Assembly: GCA_029339195.1 (NCBI GenBank)
Contig: JAPTJF010000067.1
Span: forward strand, 1 to 64,000
DNA: 64,000 nucleotides
From: Micractinium sp. NFX-FRZ
Lineage: Eukaryota; Chlorophyta; Trebouxiophyceae; Chlorellales; Chlorellaceae
Direction of reading: 5' to 3'
Shown: piece after piece, positions 9,761-21,600 of the stretch
How the letters are laid out: the number at the start of each line of letters is the position of its first letter
Numbering within the stretch: position 1 is the stretch's first letter
Translations under genes and position numbers: made by a program
Notes under the pieces: model-generated
Database searches by the model: none
What the model was told of the DNA's origin: nothing
Seen by the model: only the letters and a program-made list of their open reading frames with translations

Positions 9761-12700
9761 ATGAAGTTCTTCTCCTCCATTATTCACGGCGACGGCAGGG
9801 TAATGGAGCCCGGCCAGATCAAGTGAGCGTGTAACAGCGGTGGGCGACGTTGGTGGGCGACGTTTGTGGGAACTGTGGTGTCTGCCGGCAGCACTGCAGC
9901 AGCTACCTGCCCTCCCTGGTGTCTGCTGTGCACAGGGCAGCTTCCCCTGCACCCCATACACCCCATTTGCCACATGCATCCCCTGCCCGAATTGGTGTGG
10001 TGCGCCTGTGCTGCCCTCTGCAGGCACCCTGATGGTGAGCAGAGTGCGAGGGGCGGCGGCAGGCTGCGGCGGGATGAGCGCTGGCCACCTTATCCTTTGA
10101 GCTCGTGCTCAGCACCCACCGTGGGCCATGCCGGGGCAGGGCCCACGGCCAGGGTCCTGCTCAGCAGCCAGCAGAATTGCATGCCTCTTCCTCGCCAGCC
10201 CTGCCCGGTAGCACGCACTCAGCCGTGCGCAACTCAATTCGAGGCCCTGAACAGTCCAGCCTCTCCCTTGGGCGGGACACCCTGCGTACCGCCGGACCAC
10301 ACACTGCCCAGGCAGCCCGCCGCACATCTGACACTGTCCCCTGCCTCCGTGCCCTGACCCTCCGTGCCCTGACCCTCCCTTCCTCCCTCCCTCCCGGGCC
10401 CTCCCTCCCTCGGCGCCTGCCTGCAGGCATCCCCAACAGCAAGACGGGGACCACGTTCACTGCAACACTGCACATCTTTTGGTGAGGCGCAGCTGTACCG
10501 CCTGCACTCAATTGCACGACCTGTGCTGGAGCAGTGGTGGTGATACAGCCGTGGGAGTGTGCTTCCAGTGCCCGGAAATGCAGCTGAGTGGCGACCCCAT
10601 CATCATGTTGCTGCTGCTGCTGCTGCTGCGGCGGCGGCGGCGGACATGATGTTGCATGTGCACCCCGCTTGCAGTGCTTGTGGCGCCAACCACCTAGCTG
10701 AAGGGAGCAACCTCCTGCCCTTCTTCCCTGCAGCGCTGTGGTGGGCGCTGGCGTGCTGGCGCTGCCGCGCGTGCTGGCATGGCTGGGCTGGTGAGTGGGC
10801 ACACCCGCGTTGGCAGGGCGGGGTGGCTGCCCTGTCCTAGCATCCCTCCCCGCCAGCTGTGCGGCCTGCGCCACCCGCTATTCCACCCCACTACTCACCA
10901 CAGCCTGCCCTGCTGTGCTCAGGCCCCGCCTCACACCCCGGCTGTCTGACCATGCCGAGCCAGTGTCTCTCGCCCCCCGCCCCCTCCCCTTTACCCCTTT
11001 GCCCCTTTGCCAGTGCCGACTCACTGACTATCCCTCCTGTGCTGTCTGTCACTCTGTGTGCGTGTGCAGGGTGGCCGGCCCCATCTGCGTCGTCGCCTTC
11101 TACCTGATTGCCCTGGTCTCCTCCAGGTGAGTGCTGCCCGCCGCCTGCTGCCTGCCGCCGGCTGGCTGCCCCCGCTGTGTTGCCTGCCTCGAAATGTGCC
11201 TGCCAGCATTTGGCAGAGTTCATCCGGTCTGGCCGCTGTCCCCGGAGCTTCTGTAAGGGGCAAAACAGCTTGGCTTTCAGGGGGCTCAGAGCTCCGCTGA
11301 GTAAAAAATATGTAAAGTAAGTGCGCACCCACCTGGCCACTCCCCACTCCACCCCCCATCTCCCCCCTGGCTGGCCTATGCAGGATGCTGTCTATGGTCT
11401 ACTGCGTCAACAGCATCGAGCACGCACGCTGTGAGTCAGCACGACTGCACAGCACAACACAGCACAGCGTGCCGGGAGGGGGCCAGGCGGTCTGCCCGGG
11501 CTTGTGCCTGCAGACCAGCGAACTCGGGAGCTTGGCTTGGCTTGGCTTGGCTTGCTTGGACAGGAATGCACAGGGCTTGAACCCAGCTCAGCAGCGCACC
11601 ACACTTGGCATGATTGCCGAGATCCGACACAAACCCAGCCCTGAGACCCCTACTCACCTTGCCCTGAGAACCCTGTTTGGCTTGCCCCCCGCCCCGCCTG
11701 CCGCCCGCCCGTCCTGCAGACCATCACGCTGTGCGGTACATTCTGGTGAGTGTGTGCGTGGCCCACAGTGGCTGCCAGCCACGCCAAGAATTGCACAGCT
11801 GGCAGGCTGGAGGCTCAGAAGAGGCAGCTGCTTGCATGCACCGGGACGTCTGCAGGCGCATACATGTGTAGCTGCCAACACTTCCTGACTGCCCGCCCGC
11901 TTGCCTGCCTGCCTGCCTGCCTGCAGGGCAGGGGAGCATCCTTCGGAGTGTCTCTGGCCCAGATTGTCAACCTGTTCCTCTTCACGCTTGCCTGTGAGCC
12001 CTGGCGGCGCAGATGGGGTGGCTGGCCGACTGTTCAGTCGCTTCTCAAGCTGCTGCTGCTCAAATTGCTGCGCTGTGGTATCAGGGTGCAGCAGGCGTGG
12101 AGTGCGCAGCCTGCCTGCCTGCCTGCCTGCGTCTTCAGTAAACGCCCACAAACCAGCCCAGCTCAGTAAGCTCTTACGTCGGCTCCCTCCCTTCTCTTGC
12201 CTTCCTTGACTGCAGATACCATCACGGCCGCGGTGTCCATGAAGGGAATCGCGACCCAGGCCTGCGAGGTGTGTGGTAATGTGTGGTTGAGTGGCGGCTG
12301 CACCAGAGCTGAGCAGACTGCTGCGGCAGCTGCTGTACACCTGTGGTACAGCATCTGCAGTGCCATACTGCAGATGTTGCTACAACTGTACTGCCATGGG
12401 CCAGGGGCTTGCCATCATACACACGCCGCTCCCTCTCGTTGGCCCGACACATCATGGCGCTGCCTTCCCACCCGCCCGCCTGCCCGCTCGCCTGGCCGCC
12501 CGCCTGCCCGTCTGCACCCGCAGATCAACGGCACTCCTGAGGGGGAGTGCTGGAACACAACCTGGAAGATGACACTCCTCTTCTCCGCATGCCAAGTCGT
12601 TCTCAGCCAGGTGACTGTTGTGGGCTTTGCGCAGTGGGCCGGGGCATATGAAGGCAGCGAACTGACGTGGGTGCTCCCACTCCCTGCCCCCTGCACACGC

Positions 12701-15700
12701 ACACGAACAGCACGCGCGCTGGGGCGGCGCGCATGTCCGCCCCGCTCCTCTGTGGGCGGGCACCCGCCTGCTGTATCGAGGGGGGGCCGTGCACGTGCGC
12801 GACGGGGGGCAGGGGGTGCGCTGCAGCCTGGCTGGCCCCAAAGAAACGGCGGGTGGATGGGGCCCACGCGGTGTGCCAAGTCCCGATGGGGCCCCTGCAT
12901 GTGGGCGGCTTGGGGGAGGCGGTGCGCTGCTGCCGGGCCCCAATAGGAACGGTGGGAGGGTTGAGCCCCGCCCGTGGCCAAGTCCCCCGCTTCCCCAATA
13001 GTTGGTGACACCAACCCACCCACCCACCCACCCACACCCCTGCCCCCTCAACCTGCTTGCCACCTCGCCCCACCCCTCCGCGACCTCCTCCTCCTCCACG
13101 CATGCAGGTGCCCAACCTGGAGGCCGCCTGGTGGGTGAGCGGCCTGGGCGCCCTGACCTCCCTCTTCTACTGCTCCGTGGCCATGGTGCTGGGCCTCATC
13201 TACTGTGAGTGCGGCCGCCTGCCTTCATCGAGCGTTGCTGCCTTGTGCTTGCCATTGCAGCTGACAGGCCTGTGCTGCCAAGCCGAGGCCTGCCAATCAC
13301 CCTTGTTGGAGTGCCTCTGCCTGCCTGCCTGCCTGACTGACTGACTGACTGACTGACTAGCTGCGTGGCTGCTCGCGCGCCTCCCTCCCTCGCCCTCTAC
13401 CTGCAGCTGGCAACCGCCTGGGCACTGTGGGTGGCATCGAGACCGACACTGTCAACAAGGTGAGCTGCTGAGGCAGGTGGGCTCTGGATAGTGTACCAGG
13501 CTGCGCGGTGGGCAGTGGACCAGGCTGTGCTCTGGGCAGTCATGACACGTTGGTCAAGCAGGCTGTGAAAAGAAGGGGCTTGGCACGACACGTGGTTGCA
13601 GATGGGGAGTGGGATCACCTGTCGTCCCCCTGCCCACCCAACCCGCCCTGCCTCCCTGCCCACCTGGTATTATGCTGCAGATCTTTGGAGTGCTGAATGC
13701 CCTGGGTAAGTTGCGGCTGGGGCTGACGGCTGGGCTTCATGCCTGCATGTCTGCTACCCATGGAGGAGCTGCCCGGGGGCATGCCTTGCATTGCGCTGCT
13801 GCCGCTGCCAGCAATCCAGCCAGGGACGCAGCAGACCGTCCGGGGAACGCCACCATCTCTGGCACCACCAGTAGCGCGGGCCGCATGTGAGGCCACCAGC
13901 AGTCGGCAATGGTGGGCCTCAACAGCACCGCTCGTGAGCGTTTCCCCACCTCACGTACTGCAGGTGGTGTTGCCTTCGCCTACACATTCAGCCTGATTCT
14001 CGTGGAGATCCAGGCAAGTGTCGCCTGGATGTCGCTGCAAGTGTCGGTTATGGCTCAAACGACATGAAACGGTGTGTGGTTGTTTATTTTCAGGTCTTAC
14101 AGATTCGATGCTAAACAGCATTGGTGCCCAGTTTTCCAGGCGGCCGGCTTCTAGGCAGCTTCCACCTCAGCTGCTGCATTCCACACGAACTGTCACACAT
14201 GCCGCCACCCTCGGCACAACCCCCCAACCCCCCATGCCTGCAGGACACCCTGAAGCAGCCGCCCTCCGCTGTTACCGTGATGAAGAAAGCGTGCAACTAT
14301 GCAATCACTGGGGCCTTTGTTTTCTATGCTGTGGTGTCAATGGCCGGCTACGCAGCTCTGGGCAACGGTGAGTGGCCGCCAGCTGGCTGCCAGAACTCAT
14401 CTGTGTGCCTCTCGTGGACCAAACTCTTGAAGCAGGCTATCAGCGATCGATTCGATGCTAGTGCACAGCAGGGAACTGTGCAGAAGCCTGCCAGTGCTCA
14501 GCCTGCATGCCAGTGTGCACTGCCGAGTCGGTACCAGTGTGCACTGCCGAGTCGGTACCAGTGTGCACTGCCTCAGCCAGGCACCCTGGAGGTGACCCTC
14601 ACTCTGATGGTCTGTGGAACCAATGGCGCAGCTTGCACTTTACTGTCCGGATGCACTATTGCCCGCTGCAGATGCGCCCGGCATGGTGCTTGAGGGCTTC
14701 CCTGATGCCCCCAAGGGCGTGATCATCGCAGCAAACATCGCAATCCTGGTGAGGCGGTACTGCATGCACTGCCCGTACTGCAGTGCAGGTATGCACTTGG
14801 TAGGTGGCGGCGAGCCTCTGAGACGGTTGCTGGCTGCGGGTGCAGTGCAGCGCGTGTATGAATGTTCCTGGCACTGCTGAAGGGATGGGGGCACATGTCA
14901 GGCCAGCGAGACTGTCTCTGGATGGCCTTGCGCGAGGCCTGCACCTGCCCCCCACATTGCCTGAATTGATCGGATGCCCTGCGTGGCCTACCCTGCCCCA
15001 ACTCGCCCGTTTCTGCAGATCCACATGCTCAGTGCTTACCAGACGTACGGCCAGGTGGGAAGGCGGGCGGGTCACGGGGGGACAGCCGGGATGAGCCGCT
15101 GGCAGCAGCGGTTTTAGGAGAGAGGGGCAGCCGCCCGGGTTGGGAGGCGAGCAGGCACCCCGCACCTTCCAAATGCAACATGCATGCAGCCCATGTTCTG
15201 GAGTCGTCAATCTTTGAAATTGTGCCAAAACGTGTACGCTGACTCTATACTCACTTCGAATGGAATGCAGCCAATGTTCGATACGCTGGAGTCGTGGGTC
15301 AAGCTGCTGATGGTCCGCCGCGCCAGGGCACCCCGAAGCACCGACAGCCAGAGCATCTCTGGGTCTGACGTGGAGAAGGCGGAGATGAAGGGTGGGTGGG
15401 TGGGTGGGTAGGTGGCTGGCCGGGTGGGTGCCCGGGCGGGCGGACGGGTGGATAGGTGGGTGCGGGCGGGCGGATGCGTGTCGGCGCGCGCTCTGTCTTT
15501 GATGCGGGGCCAGCACAACAGGAGGCTGGCAGCTAAACAGGGGAGGAAGGATGTGTAATCTCAACCCTATCTACTTCTTGCAAGCCTCACAACCCTGCAT
15601 TGCCTGCCCCCCCCCACTGGTGCAGACCTGCCCCATGCATCTGGCATTGACGCGGACCGCGAAGCTATTGTGCACAACTCTGCCCCGCACCCCGTCGTGC

Positions 15701-17596
15701 CCCCAGGCAAGCCGGCCGCAGCGGGGCGTGCAGGCTGCGGCAGAACGCCCACAGCGTGGACAGCAGACAACAGGGTTGCAGTGTGGCTATGCTGCCAACT
15801 GCTGTGAGCACAATGCAGACAGAAGAGAGGTCAGCTTGCCATGTGCTGCTGCACATGGCCTGCACCCGGGCTCTTTCTCTCAAGCTCTGTCTCTCCCCAT
15901 GGCCCGTTGACCTCTTTGCAGCCGGCGCCCACCTGGCTCACCCTGACGGTCCTATCGGTGAGAGCGAGTACAGCGGTTTGGGCTGTTGCCAGCTTTCGCA
16001 GCCCGGCTGCCTTTCTGGTCAGTCAGCATGCTGGCTGGGGGACATCAGGCAGAGGCCAGAGCCAGCTAGCCAGCCAGCTGTGTGCTTTGCCCCCTGTCTG
16101 TGCAACGGCCCAAGGGCCAGCATGGTATGCATGCTGGACTCAGGCAGCCCTACATAGTGGTCTGTCACTCCGCCGCTTCCTACCTCCATTGCCTCCAACC
16201 TCCTTTCCTCACCGGTGCTTCTCGCGACTCGTTCCCTCCTCTCCCTGCGCTCCACTGCAGTGCACAAGGTGCAGCACTTGGCGGAGGCAACTGCCATGTT
16301 CCATGTCGACACTGTGAGTCCCGTCCCTTGGCGCCTGCCGGTTGGGGATACTGTGGTGCCGAGCAGGGGCGGACCGCCGAGGAATCTGGGCTGCAGGCTG
16401 GGGGCCCTTGCACTTCTGGCTAAACCTCTGGGTGCCTGCAGAGCACGCAATGCAAGCATGCAGACGCCGTCACGGTGTCACCATCCCCACCCCAGCTTCG
16501 CAGCGCACCCCCACTGCCACCTGCCACTGCCACCCACCCACCCACACCCCACCCCACCCCACCCACCTACCCTGTGCCCTCGATTTCCCAATGCAGGGCG
16601 TCACCATCGAGGATGTCCCCAGCAACGACGACTTTTTCCTGCTGCCGCTGTGGCAGGTACGCCCGTTGTTTCCTCCTTGCCGCTTGAGACAGGCAAAGCT
16701 TTTTCATTCTGCTGCTCTGGTGCTCCCTGCTGCTGCTGCTGCTGCTGCCATGGCGGCGGCTGACTGGCCTCGACCTGACTTGGGATGCGCCTCAGCCCAA
16801 GCTTCACACCCTTACTTCTTCAGCTTGCCTTCCCCCCTCCAAAATGATTTGAAACGACCCTGCCCTCCCTGACCTCCTGTTCCGCAGCGCCTGGTGATCC
16901 GCTCCGCATACGTGGGGGTGGTGTGCCTGCTGGCAATCGTCATGCCTTTCTTCTCCGACATGTGCAGCCTCATCGGCGCTCTCACCTTCTTCCCCCTCGC
17001 AATCTGGTAAGCAAGCCCTGCCGCAAGTGCTGAGCAGCAGGCTTCCTGCTTCTGAGCTGGCTGCGCTTGTGCTCGCGCTGCACCGAGCGGCCAGCGGGCC
17101 ACAGCATGCTGCACCGTCAGTGGGGTAGGGCCTGCGCGGGACAACAGCAAGGCAGGCGCGTGTTTTCGCCCACTGGAGGGGGTTTCCTATGGGGCAGGCG
17201 GCAGACGGCAGTGCCGGCAGAGACCGGCAGACGGCAGTGCCGGCAGAGAAGCAGCCCATGGCCTTTCGGTAGCCAGCGGGTGGGGGGGGGGGGGGTGCCA
17301 TGGAGGTCCACACCCCTGTTGGCTCCCTCAACCCACGCCCAAGGGCGTATTCTTCTTCTTCTTCTTCTTCTTTCTTCTTCAGCCCATGGCCCCTCCAACC
17401 AATTTAATTCCCCTGCTCCGTCCGCCTGCGCAGGTACCCCTTCCGCATGTACCACCGGGTGTACCGCCCCACAGGCCCCACGCTGTGGGCCATGCTGGTG
17501 GTGGGCTTCCTCATGTTCCTGGTCTGCATCGGCTCCACCCTGGGCGCTGTCCGCGGCATCATCAACAACTGGTCGACCTATGAGTTCTTTGCCTGA
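9761..17596 (+). CDS. Amino acid permease (AAAP/AAP family)
   Basis: 24 exons: 9761-9822, 10024-10034, 10427-10481, 10734-10790, 11070-11126, 11384-11430, 11720-11745, 11927-11993, 12216-12268, 12524-12610, 13108-13204, 13407-13459, 13681-13705, 13964-14013, 14244-14367, 14672-14748, 15019-15054, 15271-15399, 15707-15803, 15922-15957, 16261-16313, 16597-16656, 16888-17006, 17434-17596; 546 aa. The N-terminal GTTFTATLHIFCAVVGAGVL is the first membrane segment of AAP transporters. About ten hydrophobic segments follow, ending with VIRSAYVGVVCLLAIVMPFF and SLIGALTFFPLAIWYPFRMY. By family it is a proton-coupled amino acid importer in the plasma or an internal membrane. Exon 2 is only 11 nt. The intron after 14013 starts with GC. 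The Gln-rich linker encoded around 15391-15957 is the weakest part: the donor in the GGGT run was chosen to keep phase. Confidence 0.88.
13333..13358. repeat. (TGAC)n microsatellite
   Basis: Six or more tandem TGAC units in intron 11 of the permease gene. Confidence 0.85.
17282..17295. repeat. Poly-G tract (14 nt)
   Basis: Homopolymer run in the last intron of the permease gene, just upstream of the 42-nt block shared with 18576-18617. Confidence 0.85.
17326..17367 (+). repeat. 42-nt block shared with 18576-18617
   Basis: The block begins CCTCAACCCACGCCCAAGGG, then GCGTATT and a TTC run, and is identical in the two places. Here it lies in the permease's last intron; the other copy overlaps the 3' end of the SNF2-like gene. 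A weaker relative is at about 2255-2268. Confidence 0.8.
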
Positions 17597-18430
17597 GTGG
17601 CACCCATTCTCAAGATTTTGAGGCCCGTGGAACGCCGGCGGCTCTCCTGCAGCGCCACGCTGCCAATGAGGCTGCCGCTGGTCCAGGCCGGAGCCCACTC
17701 AGGCTGGTAGGCACTGTGTGTGCCCACATCAATTTTGATCAGGCCGCACTGAATGCGGCCATGAATTCAAACCCAACTTCGACCAATTCAGACCTTCTCA
17801 GCTTCAATCCGCAGTCCCACATCTGCACGTCAGTGTGGTCAATTCTCATCCACTGCCGTCACCTGGCACTTGCCTGTTCAAAACTGGCATACCTTGGACC
17901 ACTTCAAACAGTCTGCTGTTCCTACTACTAAGAGAAGAGACGTTTTTTTCGCCTTTGGTTCCTCATTCAGCTTCCCTCGGCCATTGTGAGCGCCGCCGGC
18001 CCGCCTCCCCGTCATCCGCTGCTGTTGGTTGCCCTGGATAGGGTCAGCCGTAAGCCTGCCTGATGTTGGGCTTTGTGCAGTGCATTGTAGCCTGCTGGTC
18101 TGCGCCCCTGTGTTTGTAGTTTCTCGCCTTTTTAGTCCACCAAAGGCTGTGCCGTGTGCTCCTCTGCCTTTTCCAAGCTGTTGCTTTGCCAACCCTGTCC
18201 CCAGCTGCGCTCGTTCGACTGCGCAAGACGTGCAACCTGAATCCGTCTTTTTGTCGGGCTTGCCGCATTCAGCACTACCACAGCGACCCTTTTTTTCCAA
18301 CTTGGACATGTGATGCCTCCCTCCCGTTGCTCATCAGGCTGCCCTTTTCAGCAATCTGCAAGCCTGCCTGCTTCAGCAGGCTGTTTTGGTGTATTTGTTG
18401 TTTACTTGTTCGCTGGTTTCAACACCGCTT

Positions 18431-18435
18431 TGTAA
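18431..18435 (+). promoter_or_regulatory. Candidate polyadenylation signal TGTAA
   Basis: First TGTAA on the plus strand seen downstream of the permease stop, 835 nt away. That is long for a 3'UTR, so the assignment is tentative. Confidence 0.3.
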
Positions 18436-18575
18436 TGCAATCCAGCGTGGCAACCATGCATGCAGGCAGGCAGGCAGGCAAGCAGCTTCTGGTCAGCAGG
18501 GGCAGGCGGTGGGCCGCTGCAGCTGGGCAGCGCAGGTGCCTGCCATGGGGCGGCCATCTTCACCTCTGCTGGTTT

Positions 18576-18617
18576 CCTCAACCCACGCCCAAGGGCGTAT
18601 TCTTCTTCTTCTTCTTC
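18576..18617 (+). repeat. Second copy of the 42-nt shared block
   Basis: Identical to 17326-17367 and in the same orientation. It ends just before the SNF2-like stop codon (18628-18626 on minus), so it would form the start of that gene's 3'UTR. Confidence 0.8.
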
Positions 18618-18625
18618 AGCCAACT

Positions 18626-21600
18626 TCAGCCCTCCATGCCCTCCTCCTCCTCCTGCCCGATGTCGTGAATCATGTCGCGCAGGTCCTCAATCTGCAGCTT
18701 GTTGCTCTCGTCGTGGGAGGCTGCGGGGAGGGGGTGGGGCGAGGCAGCAGGGTGGGAGGAAAAGGCGGGCCGGGGAGCTGGGCGATGGGTGAGGCAGGTG
18801 CGGCAGTGCGGCAGACAGGGCGAGCGCGAGACAGGGTGTGGGGCAGGGTGCTGTAAAGGCAGCGAGGGCTGGGCGATCTCACCCCGCTACGCTGGCATCC
18901 CAGTACAAGCCCCGATCTCGTGCGCCTCCAACGGCCCTTCTCCCCACACACCATTTTCCCCTAGCCCCATGCCTGGACCTTGCCGCCCTGGCCCTCCACC
19001 CTAAGCCACTCCTTATTCTATTCTATTGGGTTCTTCTATTCTGCTATTGAGTTTTGGGCTCACCCAGGTTTGCCTCCATGGCCGTGCTCTCCACCGCCTC
19101 CTCCGGGTCCCCCTCCTCCTCCTCTTGCTGCCGCGCCACAAACGCCGCCACCTTCTCCTCCACAGTGCCTGCCAAGAAAGCGGGGCAGGACGCGAGGTGA
19201 GGTGGGGGTGCAGGCGGGGTGAGGGGCAGAGGAGCCCGCCTTCTCCTGCCTCCAGAGTGCATGCCAGGAGGGTGCCAAAAGGGCCGGGGCCGGGGCCGGG
19301 GCAGGCAAGTCGTGTGGGTGGAGATGGAGAGCGAGCAGAGCACCCAGGGGGGACTCACGACTTTGCCCCAGCCCCCCCACCAGCATGCATACGCTCCGCC
19401 CCGCCAGCGCATGCGAAACGTTTCCCTGGGGACGCCTCATCCCCATGGGCAGCAGCACTCATTCCCGGCATACCTGGCACACCGCGCGCCACGCACGCCC
19501 ACCCCGCCACACCTGCCCACCCACTGCCGGCTGCCACAGCCCGCCTACCCACTGCTGCACCCACCCACCCTTCATTAGGAAGCGGGTCACCGTGATCTGC
19601 TTGTCCTGACCCATGCGGTGGCTTCGCCCAATGGCCTGCACCAGGCAGTGGGAAGCGGGGTGGGGCAGTTGGGAGGACGGGGTCAGCAGCAGTGCATGGC
19701 TAGCCAGGCAGAGGGACTACCAGCATGGCTGTTCACCCCAATGCGCCGTCAGCCGACCAGAGCAAGAACCAGCCGCTGCCGCCGCTGCACCGCTGCTGCC
19801 GCGTGCTGCTGCTGTCAAGGGCTTACCTGGCGCTCAAACGAGGGGTTGAGCACCGGCTCGCACAGGCTGCACGGCAGAGAGCGGGGGGGGGCAGGGCACG
19901 GCAGGGCAGAGTGGGCTGCTGGGCTCACGCAGAGCAACAGGACCCACGCCCGTCCGGCACCCCTTTAGCTCACCCCCTAAGGCGTGCACGTACTCTCAGC
20001 GGGCACGCTGCCTGCTGCGCGCGCCCTGCCCTGCCCCCAATGCCGCGCATGCGCTCCCCTCTCGCTGGGACCTCCCCCTTGCCACGTGTGCCAGCCCCCG
20101 CCCCCTCACATGATGTGTGTGCCAGCCGTCAGTGTGATGCCCGCTCCGCCCGCGCTGCAGGGGCAGGGCGGCGGTGGTTGCGGTGAGGAGCTCAAGGGGG
20201 TGAGTCGAGAGCCCTGGGTTGGCCCGGGCGATTGGCTTCCCTGCCCATGGCGGCAGTCCTTACCGGTAAGCAAGCAGGCAGGACACCAATTCAGGGGAGT
20301 GTCTGTCTGCAACTGTCCTGACAGAGCCCCCTCACGATTCAGAGCAGCTCAGGAACTCACCGATATGTGAGCAGGAAGACCTTGGTGGGGGGGTCGGTCT
20401 GGAACTGGCGGATCGCCTGGCCACGCAGGGCTGCGGCGGGTGGGGGGGGCAGAGGTGGGGGTGGGACGGCAGGGAGGCACAGCGGGCAGGCGAGGGCGCG
20501 GCAAGGGAGGGGATGGAGTAGCAAGTCCGCTCCGGGCGCGCCATGCACACAAGCATGCATTGCGCACAAAGCATGGTGCCCGGTCACCTTCTCGCCTCGC
20601 CAGCCTTGCTCACGCTGCGCTGGCAGGCGGCCCGTCCTCCTCGAACTCCCCTGCCCTGCGCCAGCCCTGCCCTGCCCTGCCCTGCCCCTCCACACTCAAA
20701 ACGCAGCTCACCCGCGCTGGTGGAGCCAATCAGGTTGCGGGACTGCAGGCCGATGTCGGGCAGCATGGCCTTGATGGCGCGCAGCGTCTGGGGGTACCTG
20801 CGGGGGCACAGCACGCACGGCAGGCGACGGGTGGCGGTGCGGTGTCGGACAGCCTGAACTCCATGGCACGACCGCCTGAGGTGGTGCATGCGGGGCAGCG
20901 GAGAAAGCAGCAACGCGCCCTGCCAGGCATGTTACCCCTCGCCCACACCCCAGGCAAAGCACCCAGACATGCAACATGTAATCAAACCTGCCCCCCGCAC
21001 TCACTCGCTGAAGATGAGCACCTTCTCCTCCGGGTCCTTCTCACCCAGCACCTCAATCACCGCCTCAGCCTGCAGGCGCATGGGCACGGGGAAGATAGGC
21101 GGGCAGGGGAGGGGAGGGCAGGGAAGGGCACTTTGAGAAGCCAAGCCGAGCAAACGTGGGCGAGTCGCAGCAACGCGGGGAGGGCGGGGTGGAGGAGGGG
21201 AACTGAAAGGTATTGCGCAGTGCATGGGTGGCAGCTGGATCGGCCGGTCCCTTAAACTGCCTCTACTTGCCGTGCGTGTAGCAACTGGCCCCAAGAGGGA
21301 AGCGCAGTGCTCGCAACGGTTCACGAACCTACCTTGGACTGGTACCAGTGCTTCTCCTTCACGTACACCCCCTTCTCGTCGTCGTAGTGCTCCTCCCCCG
21401 TCAGCTGGCCCAGGGCGCCTGTAGGGGGATGGGAGTTGGGGGGCGGCGAGATGGGTCGCATGATAAGGCAGTCAGAATGGCAGCCCCTGTACGCTGCCCC
21501 ATGATGCCCCAAAATGTGTCTATGGAATAGGCTCAATGAAAAAAGTGTCTATGGAATTGGCGCAATGCTGTCCAGGTAGTGAAGTGAGGACGTTAAGGCT

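Larger units (their letters stand above)
17597..18625. other. Convergent intergenic region
   Basis: It lies between the permease stop (+) and the SNF2-like stop (-). It is locally T-rich and holds a TGTAA at 18431-18435, a short GCAG run near 18462-18480 and one copy of the 42-nt shared block. No coding signal was seen. Confidence 0.55.

Noticed and set aside
15186..15270. Earlier start for permease exon 18 at the PMFWSRQSLK copy
   Set aside because: The first copy shifts away from the permease similarity after a few codons, while the 15271 start continues as PMFDTLESWVKLL. It is treated as a boundary echo.
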